Positions 39,778 to 48,864 of a stretch of 64,000 nucleotides of DNA are shown here, one piece after another (positions within the stretch are counted from its first letter, which is position 1; each line of letters starts with the position of its first letter). Position numbers and translations under genes: made by a program. The stretch covers positions 3,422-67,421 of the forward strand of contig CBDUEV010000008.1 of NCBI GenBank assembly GCA_965366365.1, in the 5' to 3' direction. The stretch comes from CBDUEV01 sp965366365 (GTDB lineage Bacteria; Actinomycetota; Acidimicrobiia; Spongiisociales; JAENVV01). The notes under the pieces were generated by a model, which ran no database searches, was not told the DNA's origin, and saw only the letters and a list, made by a program, of their open reading frames with translations.

Positions 39778-41243
39778 CAGACCAGCTCCGCCAGCGAGGG
39801 GTGACCGACAGGATCGGCGACGTCTTCGACGGCCTGAGCCACACGGAAGAGAACCGCTTCTCCCAGCGAGGGCGCCATGATCTGGAAGCCGATGGGCAGC
39901 CCGTGAGCGTCGAGCCCGACCGGCACGGAGACCGCCGGGTCGCCTGTCAGGTTCGAGGGAATGGTGCAGACATCACTCATGTACATCGACAGGGGGTCCT
40001 GCGTCTTGGCTCCGAACTCGAAGGCGGTGGTCGGCGCCGTCGGCGAAACGAGGACATCGGCCTTCTCGTAGGCCGCGCCGAACTCCCTGATCGTGATCGT
40101 GCGAACTCGCTGCGCCTGCCCGTAGAAGGCGTCGTAGTAGCCGGCCGACAATGCATAGGTTCCGAGCAGAATCCGCCTCGTCACCTCCGGCCCAAAGCCC
40201 TCCGCCCGGGTCCTGGACATCATGTCCTCGACGGTGTCGCCCTCCACCCGCAGCCCATATCGAACGCCGTCGAAGCGCGCCAGGTTGGCGGAACATTCGG
40301 CCGGAGCGATCAGGTAGTAGGCGCTCAGCGACATCGCCGTGGACGGAATCGATACCTCCACGATCTCCGCTCCGGAGTCGGACAGCCGATCGAGGGTGCG
40401 CCGGAAGGCCGCCAGGACGTCCGGATCGATTCCCGCCTCCGACAGCTCGGTCACGACGCCGATCCGCAGCCCGGCCACGCCGGCATGAAGCTCAGACATG
40501 AAATCGGGAAGCGCCTCAGGGATAGAAGTGGCGTCGCGCGGGTCGTGGCCTGCGATGGCGCCGAGCACGGTGGCGGCGTCCTCGACGGTCCGGGTGAAGG
40601 GGCCGATCTGATCCAGTGACGAGGCGAAGGCAATGAGGCCGTAGCGCGAGACGAGGCCGTAGGTGGGTTTCATGCCCACGAGGCCACAGAACGCCGCCGG
40701 CTGGCGAATCGATCCGCCCGTGTCGGAACCGAGCGACCCCAGGGCCGAGCCGATGGCGACGGCAGCCGCCGAGCCGCCCGACGATCCTCCCGGCACCCTT
40801 GTTGGATCCCAGGGGTTGCGGGTGGGTCCGTATGCCGAGTTCTCCGTCGAGCTTCCCATGGCGAACTCGTCGAGGTTGGTTTTGCCGACGGGCACGCTGC
40901 CCGCCTGGCGAAGTCTGGCCACCACCGTGGCGTCGTAGGGAGGCACGTATCCGTCGAGGATCTTGGAGGAGGCCGTCGTGGGGATTCCCGCCGTCGACAT
41001 GTTGTCTTTCAGAGCCATGGGGATGCCGAGCATCCGGCCCGACTCACCCGCGGCCAGCCTGGCGTCGGCGGTCCGGGCGGCAGCGCGCGCCCCTTCGTGA
41101 TCGATGGTGAGATAGGCGTGGAGGCTCGCCTCGCTCAGCGAGGCTCGCTCCAGGACAGCCTCGAGAAGCTCGCTGGCGCTCAGGGTCTTGGCCGCCAGCG
41201 CGTCGGCGGCCTGCGTGATCGTGAAGTCGGAAGGATTCGTCAC
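39777..41243 (-). CDS. gatA: Asp/Glu-tRNA(Asn/Gln) amidotransferase subunit A
   Basis: The 488-residue amidase-signature enzyme releases ammonia from glutamine for GatB. The catalytic triad is complete: K79 in MALKDN, S154 in GGSSGGSAAA and S178 in GSDTGGSIR. The numbering matches the well-studied Staphylococcus GatA. The start overlaps gatC by 4 bp (ATGA) and the end overlaps gatB by 1 bp. Confidence 0.97.
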   Translation of the reverse strand: MTNPSDFTITQAADALAAKTLSASELLEAVLERASLSEASLHAYLTIDHEGARAAARTADARLAAGESGRMLGIPMALKDNMSTAGIPTTASSKILDGYVPPYDATVVARLRQAGSVPVGKTNLDEFAMGSSTENSAYGPTRNPWDPTRVPGGSSGGSAAAVAIGSALGSLGSDTGGSIRQPAAFCGLVGMKPTYGLVSRYGLIAFASSLDQIGPFTRTVEDAATVLGAIAGHDPRDATSIPEALPDFMSELHAGVAGLRIGVVTELSEAGIDPDVLAAFRRTLDRLSDSGAEIVEVSIPSTAMSLSAYYLIAPAECSANLARFDGVRYGLRVEGDTVEDMMSRTRAEGFGPEVTRRILLGTYALSAGYYDAFYGQAQRVRTITIREFGAAYEKADVLVSPTAPTTAFEFGAKTQDPLSMYMSDVCTIPSNLTGDPAVSVPVGLDAHGLPIGFQIMAPSLGEAVLFRVAQAVEDVADPVGHPSLAELV

Positions 41244-41530
41244 TCGGTCTCCAGGGCAGGAGGGATGACGAAATAGCCCTCCTCGGCCTCGGGCGCCTGC
41301 GAGAGAACCAGATCTCGATCGAGTGATTCGGTGACGACGTCCTCTCTGAACGCGTTGACCAGCGGGAGAGGATGAGCTGTCGGCACCTCGCCTTCGGTGT
41401 CGACCGCTTGAATCTGCGCGGCGTGATCCAGGATCACTCCGAGCTGCTCTCGGTAGTGGGCCAGGTCATCAGGGGTCAAGGCCAGCCGGGCCAGGCGTGC
41501 CACGTGAGCGATATCGATGTCGATCGGCAT
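41240..41530 (-). CDS. gatC: Asp/Glu-tRNA(Asn/Gln) amidotransferase subunit C
   Basis: The 96-residue protein is GatC: IAHVARLARLALTPDDLAHYREQL at the N-terminus, and a C-terminal extended half ending EGYFVIPPALETE that wraps around GatA. It stabilises the GatAB complex. First gene of gatCAB. The ATG at 41530 has no ribosome site and follows a TACACT -10 box by 7 nt, so the operon is probably leaderless. Confidence 0.95.
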   Translation of the reverse strand: MPIDIDIAHVARLARLALTPDDLAHYREQLGVILDHAAQIQAVDTEGEVPTAHPLPLVNAFREDVVTESLDRDLVLSQAPEAEEGYFVIPPALETE

Positions 41531-41537
41531 GACGGCA

Positions 41538-41543
41538 AGTGTA
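41538..41543 (-). promoter_or_regulatory. -10 box TACACT, leaderless start of gatCAB
   Basis: TACACT on the minus strand is followed by 7 nt and the gatC ATG at 41530. The 113-bp gap to arsC holds nothing else that I can identify. Confidence 0.55.
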
Positions 41544-41643
41544 GGTCAGAGCAACCTGCTTTCGGTCCTCGGCCGATCCGCCCCGTCCAGCGATCCCGCG
41601 GTCCACAAGGTGGCTGCGCGATCAAGCTGGCGGAACACACGAC

Positions 41644-42201
41644 CTAGAGGAGACCCATCTCCTCGAGCAGTCCACGCACCCGCTGCTCGATTTCGTCCCT
41701 CACCGTGCGCACCATGTCGATGCTTCCGCCATGGGGATCCGTCAGATCCCAGTCGAGATAGCGTTTTCCGGGAAAGAACGGACAGGCATCCCCACAGCCC
41801 ATGGTCACCACCACATCGGACGCTTCGACGATCTCGTCGGTGAACGGCTTCGGGAACTCGCCGGAAATGTCGATCCCGATTTCTGCCATTGCCGCAACGG
41901 CCACCGGGTTGACGGCTGCTCCCGGTCCGGAACCACCCGAGAACACCAGGGCGCGCTCCCCTGCCAGGTGGCGTGCCCAACCGGCCGACATCTGAGATCG
42001 TCCGGCATTGTGGACGCACACGAAGATCATCGAGGGCAGGGTCCCGGTGTTCTGGTCCAGCCGTTCCAGGGCACGGAGTCGGTCACCCAGAAACTCCTCC
42101 ACTTGTTCTTCGGTGTAGTCGGCCTGCAGCGGCTCGAGCAGGGCGACCGTGTCGTTGCGAAGTTCGGCCAGGGCGGCATCGGAGAGAGGGGTACTGCGCA
42201 C
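41644..42201 (-). CDS. arsC: Arsenate reductase, LMW-phosphatase type, with N-terminal extension
   Basis: The 185-residue protein has an N-terminal helical region (1-55), then a low-molecular-weight phosphatase-like ArsC domain with P-loop VCVHNAGRS (C62-x5-R68-S69) and a later segment VTMGCGDACPFFPGK with a further Cys pair. It would reduce arsenate using a thiol system; in actinobacteria this can be mycothiol or thioredoxin, and the helical extension is known from mycothiol-type enzymes. The GTG at 42201 follows TAGCCT by 6 nt. It fits with the ArsI/CadI gene at 19 kb. Confidence 0.85.
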   Translation of the reverse strand: MRSTPLSDAALAELRNDTVALLEPLQADYTEEQVEEFLGDRLRALERLDQNTGTLPSMIFVCVHNAGRSQMSAGWARHLAGERALVFSGGSGPGAAVNPVAVAAMAEIGIDISGEFPKPFTDEIVEASDVVVTMGCGDACPFFPGKRYLDWDLTDPHGGSIDMVRTVRDEIEQRVRGLLEEMGLL

Positions 42202-42207
42202 AGAGTC

Positions 42208-42213
42208 AGGCTA
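42208..42213 (-). promoter_or_regulatory. -10 box TAGCCT, leaderless start of arsC
   Basis: TAGCCT on the minus strand is followed by 6 nt and the GTG at 42201. No inverted repeat like that of arsI is seen here. Confidence 0.5.
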
Positions 42214-42291
42214 CCGCATCAAGGGTACGACAAGAACCAGCCGCTAGCGTGGAGAGCGTCCAGACCCTCCGGAAGACGCCCAGATATCGCC

Positions 42292-44133
42292 ATGAAGATC
42301 GTTCTCGCGCTTCATCATCACCAACCGATCGGCAATTTCGACGCTGTGGTCGAAGCGGCGTGCGACGACGCCTACCTGCCTTTCCTCGACGTCTTGACCG
42401 GGTTCCCGGAGCTTCGCATCAACGTGCACTATTCGGGTGCCTTGTTGGAGTGGCTCACTACCCATCGACCGGACGTCGTGGACGCTCTGCGGGAGGCGGG
42501 CCCGAATCTCGAGTGGATGGGCGGCGGTTTCTACGACCCGATCCTGGCGGCCATTCCCGAAAACGATCGCCTCGATCAGCTGAGGAGACATCAGGATCAT
42601 CTGGCCGAACACTTCGGCGTCAGCCCTGACGGCGTGTGGATCGCAGAACGCGTCTGGGAACCGTCGTTGGCCGGCACGCTGAACCGCGCCGGATTCGAGT
42701 ACACCGTCGTCGACGACTCGGCGTTCGCCTCCACCGGGCACGACCTCGCCCACCTCAGTGGGCCGTACGTCGTCGATTTCACCGGCCGTCCGCTTGCCAT
42801 CTTCCCGATCTCGGAGTCCCTGCGCTTCGCCATTCCGGGCAACTCCGTGGACGACGTCATGGAAATGCTGCGACGTATGCACGACGATGCTCCTGATCGG
42901 CTGGTGGTCTTCGGAGACGACGGCGAGAAGTTCGGCCATTGGGCCGGGACGGGTGACCGACTCTATGAAGGCGGATGGTTGGCGTCGTTCTTCGAGGCGC
43001 TGATCGAGGCCGACTGGCTGGAGGTGACGACCTTCGAGTCGGTCCTGGCGGCCACCGACGATTCTTTGCCGCACGTCGCCCTGCCGCCAGCCTCGTACGG
43101 GGAGATGTCGAGCTGGTCAGGCGGCTACTTTCCGAACTTCGTCGATCGCTACCCCTCGGTGCAGGTACTCCACCGCAAGATGTTGCGACTTTCGCGCCAT
43201 CTTCGACGTGCCTCCAGCGAGTCCCGCACGGGCTTGCTCAGATCCCAATGCAACTGCGCCTGGTGGCATGGCGGTTTTGGCGGGGTCTACCTCCCCCACC
43301 TGCGGAGCGCACTCCATGAGCAGATGATCGCCGCCCGGGTGACCCACGATCAAGACCAGCACCGAGGACGGGGGTGGTCGGAGCTCGAGACCCTCGACTG
43401 GGACGCCGATTGGGCAGACGAACTTCACGTCGAATTGCCCGATCAATCCTGGGTGCTCGACCCGCGCGACGGTGGAAGCCTTCACTACTACGACGACAAG
43501 CCGGGCGGCTGGGCCGTTTCCGACGTCATGAGCCGAGTGTCTGAGCCATACCATCCCCGGAACACCGTCACCGACCACTTTCCTCATCGGTGGCTGGCGG
43601 ATCGTCATCTGTCCGGCGAGCCGTCCGTCCACGAGCTGGCCGCTTCGGGCAATGAGCCGCCGCCGTGGCGGTTCGAAGTGATCGAGGCATCAGCGACGCG
43701 CGGCTCGGCCCAGGTCAGGCTCAGGGACGAACAGAGCCGCGTCAGCAAGGTCATCACTGCCACCGACCGTCGACTCCATCTCGACTACGTCCTGGACGGG
43801 GCCTCTTCCGGCCGATTCGGTCCACGGCTTCCCATCTCGGTCTGGGAGGGCGCCGCGGAGCTCCGGGTAGACGGAGGTGACTGGACGAATCTGGACGAGG
43901 TCGGATCCTTCCTCGGGCACCGATTCCGATTCCGGCACCAGGGACGAGGCTTGGAAGTCGTCATCTCACTGCCGGTCCCCGGTGAGCTGTTCACGATCCC
44001 GATCCGAACCCTCTCCCAAGACGAAAACGGCGAGGCTGTCGAGATCCTCCAGGGCGTCGAGCTCTGGCCGCACTTCAACACCTCAGGAACCGGCCACTAC
44101 ACCTTGACGATCGAGATTGGAGACGCTCGATGA
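42292..44133 (+). CDS. GH57-family alpha-glucan enzyme (4-alpha-glucanotransferase/alpha-amylase type)
   Basis: The 613-residue protein opens ALHHHQPIGNFD, the GH57 HQP motif, and has the nucleophile region WIAERVWEPS (E119/E123) and the acid region VVFGDDGEKFGHW (D209/D210). Domains after about 300 match the DUF1925 and DUF1926 domains of 4-alpha-glucanotransferases and alpha-amylases in this family. It acts on alpha-1,4-glucans in the cytoplasm. The ATG at 42292 fits MKIVLALHHHQP; a TAGCGT box lies about 42 nt upstream. It is coupled to glgA by an ATGA overlap. Confidence 0.9.
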   Translation: MKIVLALHHHQPIGNFDAVVEAACDDAYLPFLDVLTGFPELRINVHYSGALLEWLTTHRPDVVDALREAGPNLEWMGGGFYDPILAAIPENDRLDQLRRHQDHLAEHFGVSPDGVWIAERVWEPSLAGTLNRAGFEYTVVDDSAFASTGHDLAHLSGPYVVDFTGRPLAIFPISESLRFAIPGNSVDDVMEMLRRMHDDAPDRLVVFGDDGEKFGHWAGTGDRLYEGGWLASFFEALIEADWLEVTTFESVLAATDDSLPHVALPPASYGEMSSWSGGYFPNFVDRYPSVQVLHRKMLRLSRHLRRASSESRTGLLRSQCNCAWWHGGFGGVYLPHLRSALHEQMIAARVTHDQDQHRGRGWSELETLDWDADWADELHVELPDQSWVLDPRDGGSLHYYDDKPGGWAVSDVMSRVSEPYHPRNTVTDHFPHRWLADRHLSGEPSVHELAASGNEPPPWRFEVIEASATRGSAQVRLRDEQSRVSKVITATDRRLHLDYVLDGASSGRFGPRLPISVWEGAAELRVDGGDWTNLDEVGSFLGHRFRFRHQGRGLEVVISLPVPGELFTIPIRTLSQDENGEAVEILQGVELWPHFNTSGTGHYTLTIEIGDAR

Positions 44134-45503
44134 AACTCTTGATGGCGGCATCCGAATTCTCGCCACTCGCCCGGACGGGCGGGTTGGGCGAAGCGGTCGC
44201 CGGGATAGCCAACGCCATGGCCCGCCTCGGACACGACGTCACCGTGGCCATGCCGGCCTATCGCCACCTTCGGGAGCTGGGAACTCCCGAGACCGCGGTC
44301 GGCCCGGAAGCCAGGCTGCTCCGCCACCGGGTTGGCGAGGTCACCGTGCTGTTGGTGGACGACCCACCCGGTTTCGACCGTCCGGGTATCTACGGCGACC
44401 GCCCGGGCGAAGGGTACGACGACCAATGGTGGAGGTTCGGTCGGTTCAGCGCCACAGTGCGGCTGCTGGCCAACGAATTCGACCTCCTGCACCTTCACGA
44501 CGCCCACGTGGGTCCGGCTGCGCTCGGTGCGAGCATCCCCACCGTGATGACGGTCCACAACGCCTCCTACTCCATTCTCGGGCCGCTCGCCGAAGCCGGA
44601 TCCGTGAGCGCCGTGGGCTTCGAGGCTCTGTCCCCTGTGGGAGCCATGGAGTGGTACGGCAGGGCGAACTACATGAAGGCCGGAATCGTGGGCGCGGACC
44701 GGGTCACCACGGTCAGTCCGTCATTTGCCGAGCAGCTCACCACCGACGATTCGGTGTCCGGTGGCCTCACCGGGGTCTTCGGTTCGCTCGATCACGGGCT
44801 GGTGGGAATCGTGAACGGGATCGACGAGACGGCCTGGAATCCGCTCACGGACTCCGTGCTCACCGCCGGCTACTCGGCGTCCAAACTGAAGCCACGTCAA
44901 AGGAATCGGGCAGCTCTGCTGGACATGGCAGGACTCGAGGACGGGATCATCTTCGGGAACGTGGGCCGAATGTCGGAGCAGAAAGGACTGGCCCTGCTCG
45001 ACCCTCACCTCGACGACCTCGTCGCGTCGGGGTTCCGTCTCGTTCTGGTCGGAAGCGGCGAGTTGGACCCGATGGTCGACGACTGGGTCACTCGTTTCCC
45101 TCACGCGGTCTGGCACCAGGAATACCGCGAGGAGCTGAATAGAACGGTGGCCGCCGGCGCGGACGCCTACCTCATGCCATCCAGATTCGAGCCCTGCGGG
45201 ATCGGACAGCTGTACGCCATGCGGTACGGGGCGGTTCCGGTGGTGCGCTTCACCGGCGGCCTGGCCGACACCGTTACCGACCTCGATGAGACCAATCAGG
45301 GCGCCACCGGATTCGGATTCAGACTCTTCGAATCGGTGGAGTTGGCGAAGACGGTCCGACGCGCCATGCGCATCTTCACCACAGATCCGAAGACGTGGCG
45401 AGAACTCCAGCACAACGGCATGGAGGCCGACTTCTCCTGGGACCGGGCCGCAAGCCAGTATGGAGAGGTGTACGAGGCGGCCGCCGCCGACCGAAGCCCG
45501 TAG
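44130..45503 (+). CDS. glgA: Glycogen synthase, GT5 family
   Basis: The 457-residue GT-B glycosyltransferase extends alpha-1,4-glucan from a nucleotide sugar. The usual N-terminal KTGGL is R-TGGL here (SPLARTGGL, about residue 12-20), a Lys-to-Arg change at an ADP-glucose contact. HNASYSILG, the second domain with GRMSEQKGL, and the C-terminal EPCGIGQLYAMRYG motif are in place. The start overlaps the GH57 stop by 4 bp, so both enzymes are made together. The donor (ADP- or UDP-glucose) is not certain. Confidence 0.92.
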   Translation: MKLLMAASEFSPLARTGGLGEAVAGIANAMARLGHDVTVAMPAYRHLRELGTPETAVGPEARLLRHRVGEVTVLLVDDPPGFDRPGIYGDRPGEGYDDQWWRFGRFSATVRLLANEFDLLHLHDAHVGPAALGASIPTVMTVHNASYSILGPLAEAGSVSAVGFEALSPVGAMEWYGRANYMKAGIVGADRVTTVSPSFAEQLTTDDSVSGGLTGVFGSLDHGLVGIVNGIDETAWNPLTDSVLTAGYSASKLKPRQRNRAALLDMAGLEDGIIFGNVGRMSEQKGLALLDPHLDDLVASGFRLVLVGSGELDPMVDDWVTRFPHAVWHQEYREELNRTVAAGADAYLMPSRFEPCGIGQLYAMRYGAVPVVRFTGGLADTVTDLDETNQGATGFGFRLFESVELAKTVRRAMRIFTTDPKTWRELQHNGMEADFSWDRAASQYGEVYEAAAADRSP

Positions 45504-45517
45504 TCGACCACCGGGGG

Positions 45518-45523
45518 TAGCCT
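45518..45523 (+). promoter_or_regulatory. -10 box TAGCCT, leaderless start of the lipoprotein gene
   Basis: TAGCCT is followed by 7 nt and the ATG at 45531. No ribosome site is present. Confidence 0.5.
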
Positions 45524-45530
45524 GGCAGCC

Positions 45531-47000
45531 ATGGGAAACCCACGGACCCGGCGCGCTGCTGTTGCCCTCTCGATGCTGGCACTGCTGTCGGCGTGCACAA
45601 GCGGCAGCTCCACCACCGCACCGAGCACCACCGAGGGTCAAGCTCCCTCCACGACGACGCTTCCCGCCGCGAGTACGTCGACCACCACGACCCTCGCCCC
45701 CATCGACGACCTCGAAGTGGATGTTCCGAGTGGCGCCGGCCTCTTGATCACGTACGACGACTCCCTGTCGATCCGTCTCCCGGGCGGCGACAGTGCTTCG
45801 CTGATCGGAGATTACGAGGTTCCGCTCGCGGAGGCTTTCGACGACATGAATGGAGGGATCGTCTTCCAATACGCGCTGAGTTCGACCCGTCTGGACGACT
45901 CCATCCTCCACCTGCGAAGGGACGCCGGTGAACCGATCCCGTTGGTGACGGCAGACGACGGCCATCAACTCCGTCTCCTTGATGTCGACACTTACCGGCA
46001 GCGACTCGGCGCCATGTACCTCGACCGGGCTCCCGACGGTTCACAGACGGTGAGCATCGTCGGCCTGGACGGCGGCGCCCCAACACTCCTGGCGGAGGGT
46101 CGCGCCATCCTGTCCGGTTCGCTCGGCGGCGATCGGTTCTCTTACACCCAGCAGGGTGAAGGCTGCCGGATCGGATACGTGGTGAACACCGAGGGACAGC
46201 AGACTGCCACGTGGCCCTGCCCGGACGGCGGGGTGGGGCTGACACTGAGTGCTGAATCCGCGGCGTGGTTGGGCCCGGAAGGCGTCGAGGTGGGAACGGC
46301 CGATGCGGAGCCCGCCGCTTCGCCTTGGGCCGTGGCGGACCGCCAAGCCACCGAGTTGTTCGACTTCGACGGGTCTGTGGCCGTCACCCGATCTTCGGGG
46401 ACTGCGTTTCGCTTTCTCGCCGCCGATGGCACCTCCACTCTCTTCGAGACGAGTCGCCGGGTCAGATCCGTGACGCTGCTGCGCGCTCCCGTCACGATCA
46501 GCGCCACCGCCTCTCTGGGTGGCCTGAGGTCACCGGACGGTCAGTGTTCCGGTTCGGGGGCGCCTTCTCAGCCGACGGCTGTCGACGGGCTCACCCTGGC
46601 GGCACTCGAGACGCGGTCGGCCATCGTCACAGCCGCCCACGCCTGCGACTTCGTCGCACTGGGGCAGTTGGCTGACGTCTCCATGACCGTCCCGGCCGAT
46701 GGCGACCTGGCCCGCTACTGGATCGGACGGGAACAGCAGCGCTTTGACGACCTCTCCGTGATGATCCGCATCCTCGATCTCGGCTACGCCCAAATCACCG
46801 ATACTTCGGGAAACCGCCTGTTCGTATGGCCCGCCGCGGCAGCATCCGACTCGCCCAGCGAGGCGGAATGGCAGGAACTCGGTGCCGTGTACAACGAAGA
46901 GGACGTCGAGACGATGCGTCAAGCAGGTCGCTACGGGGGCGTTGTGATGACCATCAGTGCCGAAGGCGCCTGGTTGTCGGCAGGGATTCCCGGCGAATAG
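45531..47000 (+). CDS. Lipoprotein with Thr linker, unknown function
   Basis: The 489-residue protein has a lipoprotein signal with lipobox LLSAC (Cys about residue 22), a Ser/Thr-rich linker (23-60) and then a large beta-rich region with repeated strands, resembling a propeller, and a C-terminal helical domain. No family is recognised and no active-site motif is visible. There are scattered Cys (GCRIG, WPCPD, CSGSG, HACDF) that may pair outside the cell. It converges on dapE. Confidence 0.65.
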   Translation: MGNPRTRRAAVALSMLALLSACTSGSSTTAPSTTEGQAPSTTTLPAASTSTTTTLAPIDDLEVDVPSGAGLLITYDDSLSIRLPGGDSASLIGDYEVPLAEAFDDMNGGIVFQYALSSTRLDDSILHLRRDAGEPIPLVTADDGHQLRLLDVDTYRQRLGAMYLDRAPDGSQTVSIVGLDGGAPTLLAEGRAILSGSLGGDRFSYTQQGEGCRIGYVVNTEGQQTATWPCPDGGVGLTLSAESAAWLGPEGVEVGTADAEPAASPWAVADRQATELFDFDGSVAVTRSSGTAFRFLAADGTSTLFETSRRVRSVTLLRAPVTISATASLGGLRSPDGQCSGSGAPSQPTAVDGLTLAALETRSAIVTAAHACDFVALGQLADVSMTVPADGDLARYWIGREQQRFDDLSVMIRILDLGYAQITDTSGNRLFVWPAAAASDSPSEAEWQELGAVYNEEDVETMRQAGRYGGVVMTISAEGAWLSAGIPGE

Positions 47001-47002
47001 CC

Positions 47003-48061
47003 CTACTCGACGAGGAACCGCTTGAGGAAGTCGAAGGCGACCGGGAGGTTGGCCACCTCCACCGACTCCTCGGCCTGGTGTGCCATCGCCACCTCACCCG
47101 GTCCGTAGTTCACGGCGGGAACGCCGTACTCGAAGAGCCGGGCCACGTCGGTCCATCCCTGTTTCGAGTTCTGCTCCGCCCTGGTGATGGCGATCAACCG
47201 ATCGAGATGGGGGTTGCCCTCCGGGACGGGCGCCGCCGGGGCTCGATCGACGAACTCGAGATCGTCGGCTTCGGCTGCGAACTCCCGAAAACGCTCTTCC
47301 GCTTCTGCAAGATTCATCGTCGGTGGAAACCGATAGCTCACGTTGAATTCGAAGGCCGCCGGAACGACGTTGCGGGCCAATCCGCCCTTGGCGAGCGTCA
47401 CGGTCATGACCTCGAGGAACTCGAGTCCACCATGGTTGTGAGGGTGTGGTTCGCGAGCCAGGAACTTGAACAGGAGGGGCGCCGCCTTGGTGATGGCGTT
47501 TTCTCCCAGCCAGGGCCGAGCGCTGTGTGCGGATTTGCCCGAGAACTTCACGCTGATGTTCATGGCTCCGTTGCAGCCCATCTCGAGTCGTAGGTCGGTG
47601 GGTTCGAGCACAACCGCGAACTCGGCATCGGTCAGCCAAGGCACGGCGTCCAGGATGGTGCGTAACTGGTTCTCCTCGACCGGACCCTCTTCTTTGTCAT
47701 AGAAGACACCGACAACGTCGTAGGGTCCGGCCAACACCTCTTCGTCCTCGAGGAGGTGAATCATGACGGCCACGCCCGACTTCATGTCCGACGTACCGAT
47801 GCCATGGAGGCGACCAGAGTCATCGAGGTGGGCAGGTGGCTGTCCTTGATAGGGAACCGTGTCGATGTGGCCGACCAGCAACAGGAGAGGCTTGCCCGTT
47901 CGCCGCCCCACCACGAGGCCGTTGCCGACCCGAATCATCTCCGGAGCGTCGTAGGTGCCGGACATCCGGCCGTGGATCTCGTCGCAGATCCGTTCTTCGT
48001 CTCCGATCACCGAGGGGATGTCGACGAGCCAGATGAGTGAGTCGAGAAGCTCCTGTGTCAT
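47003..48061 (-). CDS. dapE: Succinyl-diaminopimelate desuccinylase
   Basis: The 352-residue M20 enzyme has metal ligands in VGHIDTVPYQ (His, Asp), GTSDMKSG (Asp), YDKEEGP (Glu pair) and LEPTD (Glu), and a C-terminal His in VAMAHQAEESVE. It hydrolyses N-succinyl-LL-diaminopimelate, a step in lysine and peptidoglycan synthesis. The start overlaps the dapD stop (ATGA), and dapC lies upstream, giving a dapC-dapD-dapE operon. Long in-frame extensions upstream lie in dapD and are rejected. Confidence 0.95.
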   Translation of the reverse strand: MTQELLDSLIWLVDIPSVIGDEERICDEIHGRMSGTYDAPEMIRVGNGLVVGRRTGKPLLLLVGHIDTVPYQGQPPAHLDDSGRLHGIGTSDMKSGVAVMIHLLEDEEVLAGPYDVVGVFYDKEEGPVEENQLRTILDAVPWLTDAEFAVVLEPTDLRLEMGCNGAMNISVKFSGKSAHSARPWLGENAITKAAPLLFKFLAREPHPHNHGGLEFLEVMTVTLAKGGLARNVVPAAFEFNVSYRFPPTMNLAEAEERFREFAAEADDLEFVDRAPAAPVPEGNPHLDRLIAITRAEQNSKQGWTDVARLFEYGVPAVNYGPGEVAMAHQAEESVEVANLPVAFDFLKRFLVE

Positions 48062-48864
48062 ACGCTCACCCCGAACGTCCGAAGAGCATCGTTGAGCGAG
48101 GTCTTGCGATCGGTGGAGGCGGTCCGCTCGCCGATGATCAGTGCGCATTGGAGATCGTATGTTCCGGCGGGGAACTGCTTGGGTCGGGTACCCGGAACGA
48201 CGACAGAGCGGGCGGGAACCCGCCCCCGCATCTCGATCGGTTCGGAACCCGTCACATCGATGATGGGGGTCGACGAGGTGATGGTGGTGTTTGCCCCGAG
48301 AACGGCTTCCTCTTCGATGATCACACCTTCGACGACGATGCTCCGACTCCCGATGAAGGCTCCGTCCTCGATGATGACGGGAGATGCGCCCGGCGGCTCG
48401 AGAACACCTCCGATGCCCACCCCACCCGACAGGTGCACGTTCTGTCCGATCTGGGCGCAGGAACCGACCGTCGCCCAGGTGTCCACCATGGTGCCCTGAC
48501 CGACGTACGCCCCGATGTTGACGTATCCAGGCATGACCACCACCCCGGGCTCGCAGAAAGCGCCGTAGCGGACAGTGCCGGGCGGAACGACCCTCACGCC
48601 TTGGGCAGCCAGGTCGGTCTTGGTCGGGATCTTGTCGTAGTACATGAAGGGGCCTGCCTCCATGGGGCGGAGTTCCGTGATCCGGAAGTAGAGCATGATC
48701 GCTTCCTTCACCCACACGTTCACGACCCAACCGCCGTCGCGCTTCTCCGCAACCCGGAGTTCGCCTCGGTCGAGCGAGGCGATGGTACGTTCGATCGCCT
48801 GGCGGGCACCGGCCAGCTTGTCGAGATTGGCGTAGGCCTCTTCGATCACTTCTCTGTCAGACAC
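48058..48864 (-). CDS. dapD: Tetrahydrodipicolinate N-succinyltransferase
   Basis: The 268-residue protein has an N-terminal helical domain with KRDGGWVVNVWVKEA, and a left-handed beta-helix made of hexapeptide repeats (about 90-210) with VNIGAYVGQGTMVDTWATVGSCAQIG, the signature of the compact E. coli-type DapD. It transfers succinyl from succinyl-CoA. Mycobacterial DapD is longer with a different N-terminal domain, so this lineage has the short type. The gene overlaps dapC by 19 bp. Confidence 0.93.
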   Translation of the reverse strand: MSDREVIEEAYANLDKLAGARQAIERTIASLDRGELRVAEKRDGGWVVNVWVKEAIMLYFRITELRPMEAGPFMYYDKIPTKTDLAAQGVRVVPPGTVRYGAFCEPGVVVMPGYVNIGAYVGQGTMVDTWATVGSCAQIGQNVHLSGGVGIGGVLEPPGASPVIIEDGAFIGSRSIVVEGVIIEEEAVLGANTTITSSTPIIDVTGSEPIEMRGRVPARSVVVPGTRPKQFPAGTYDLQCALIIGERTASTDRKTSLNDALRTFGVSV

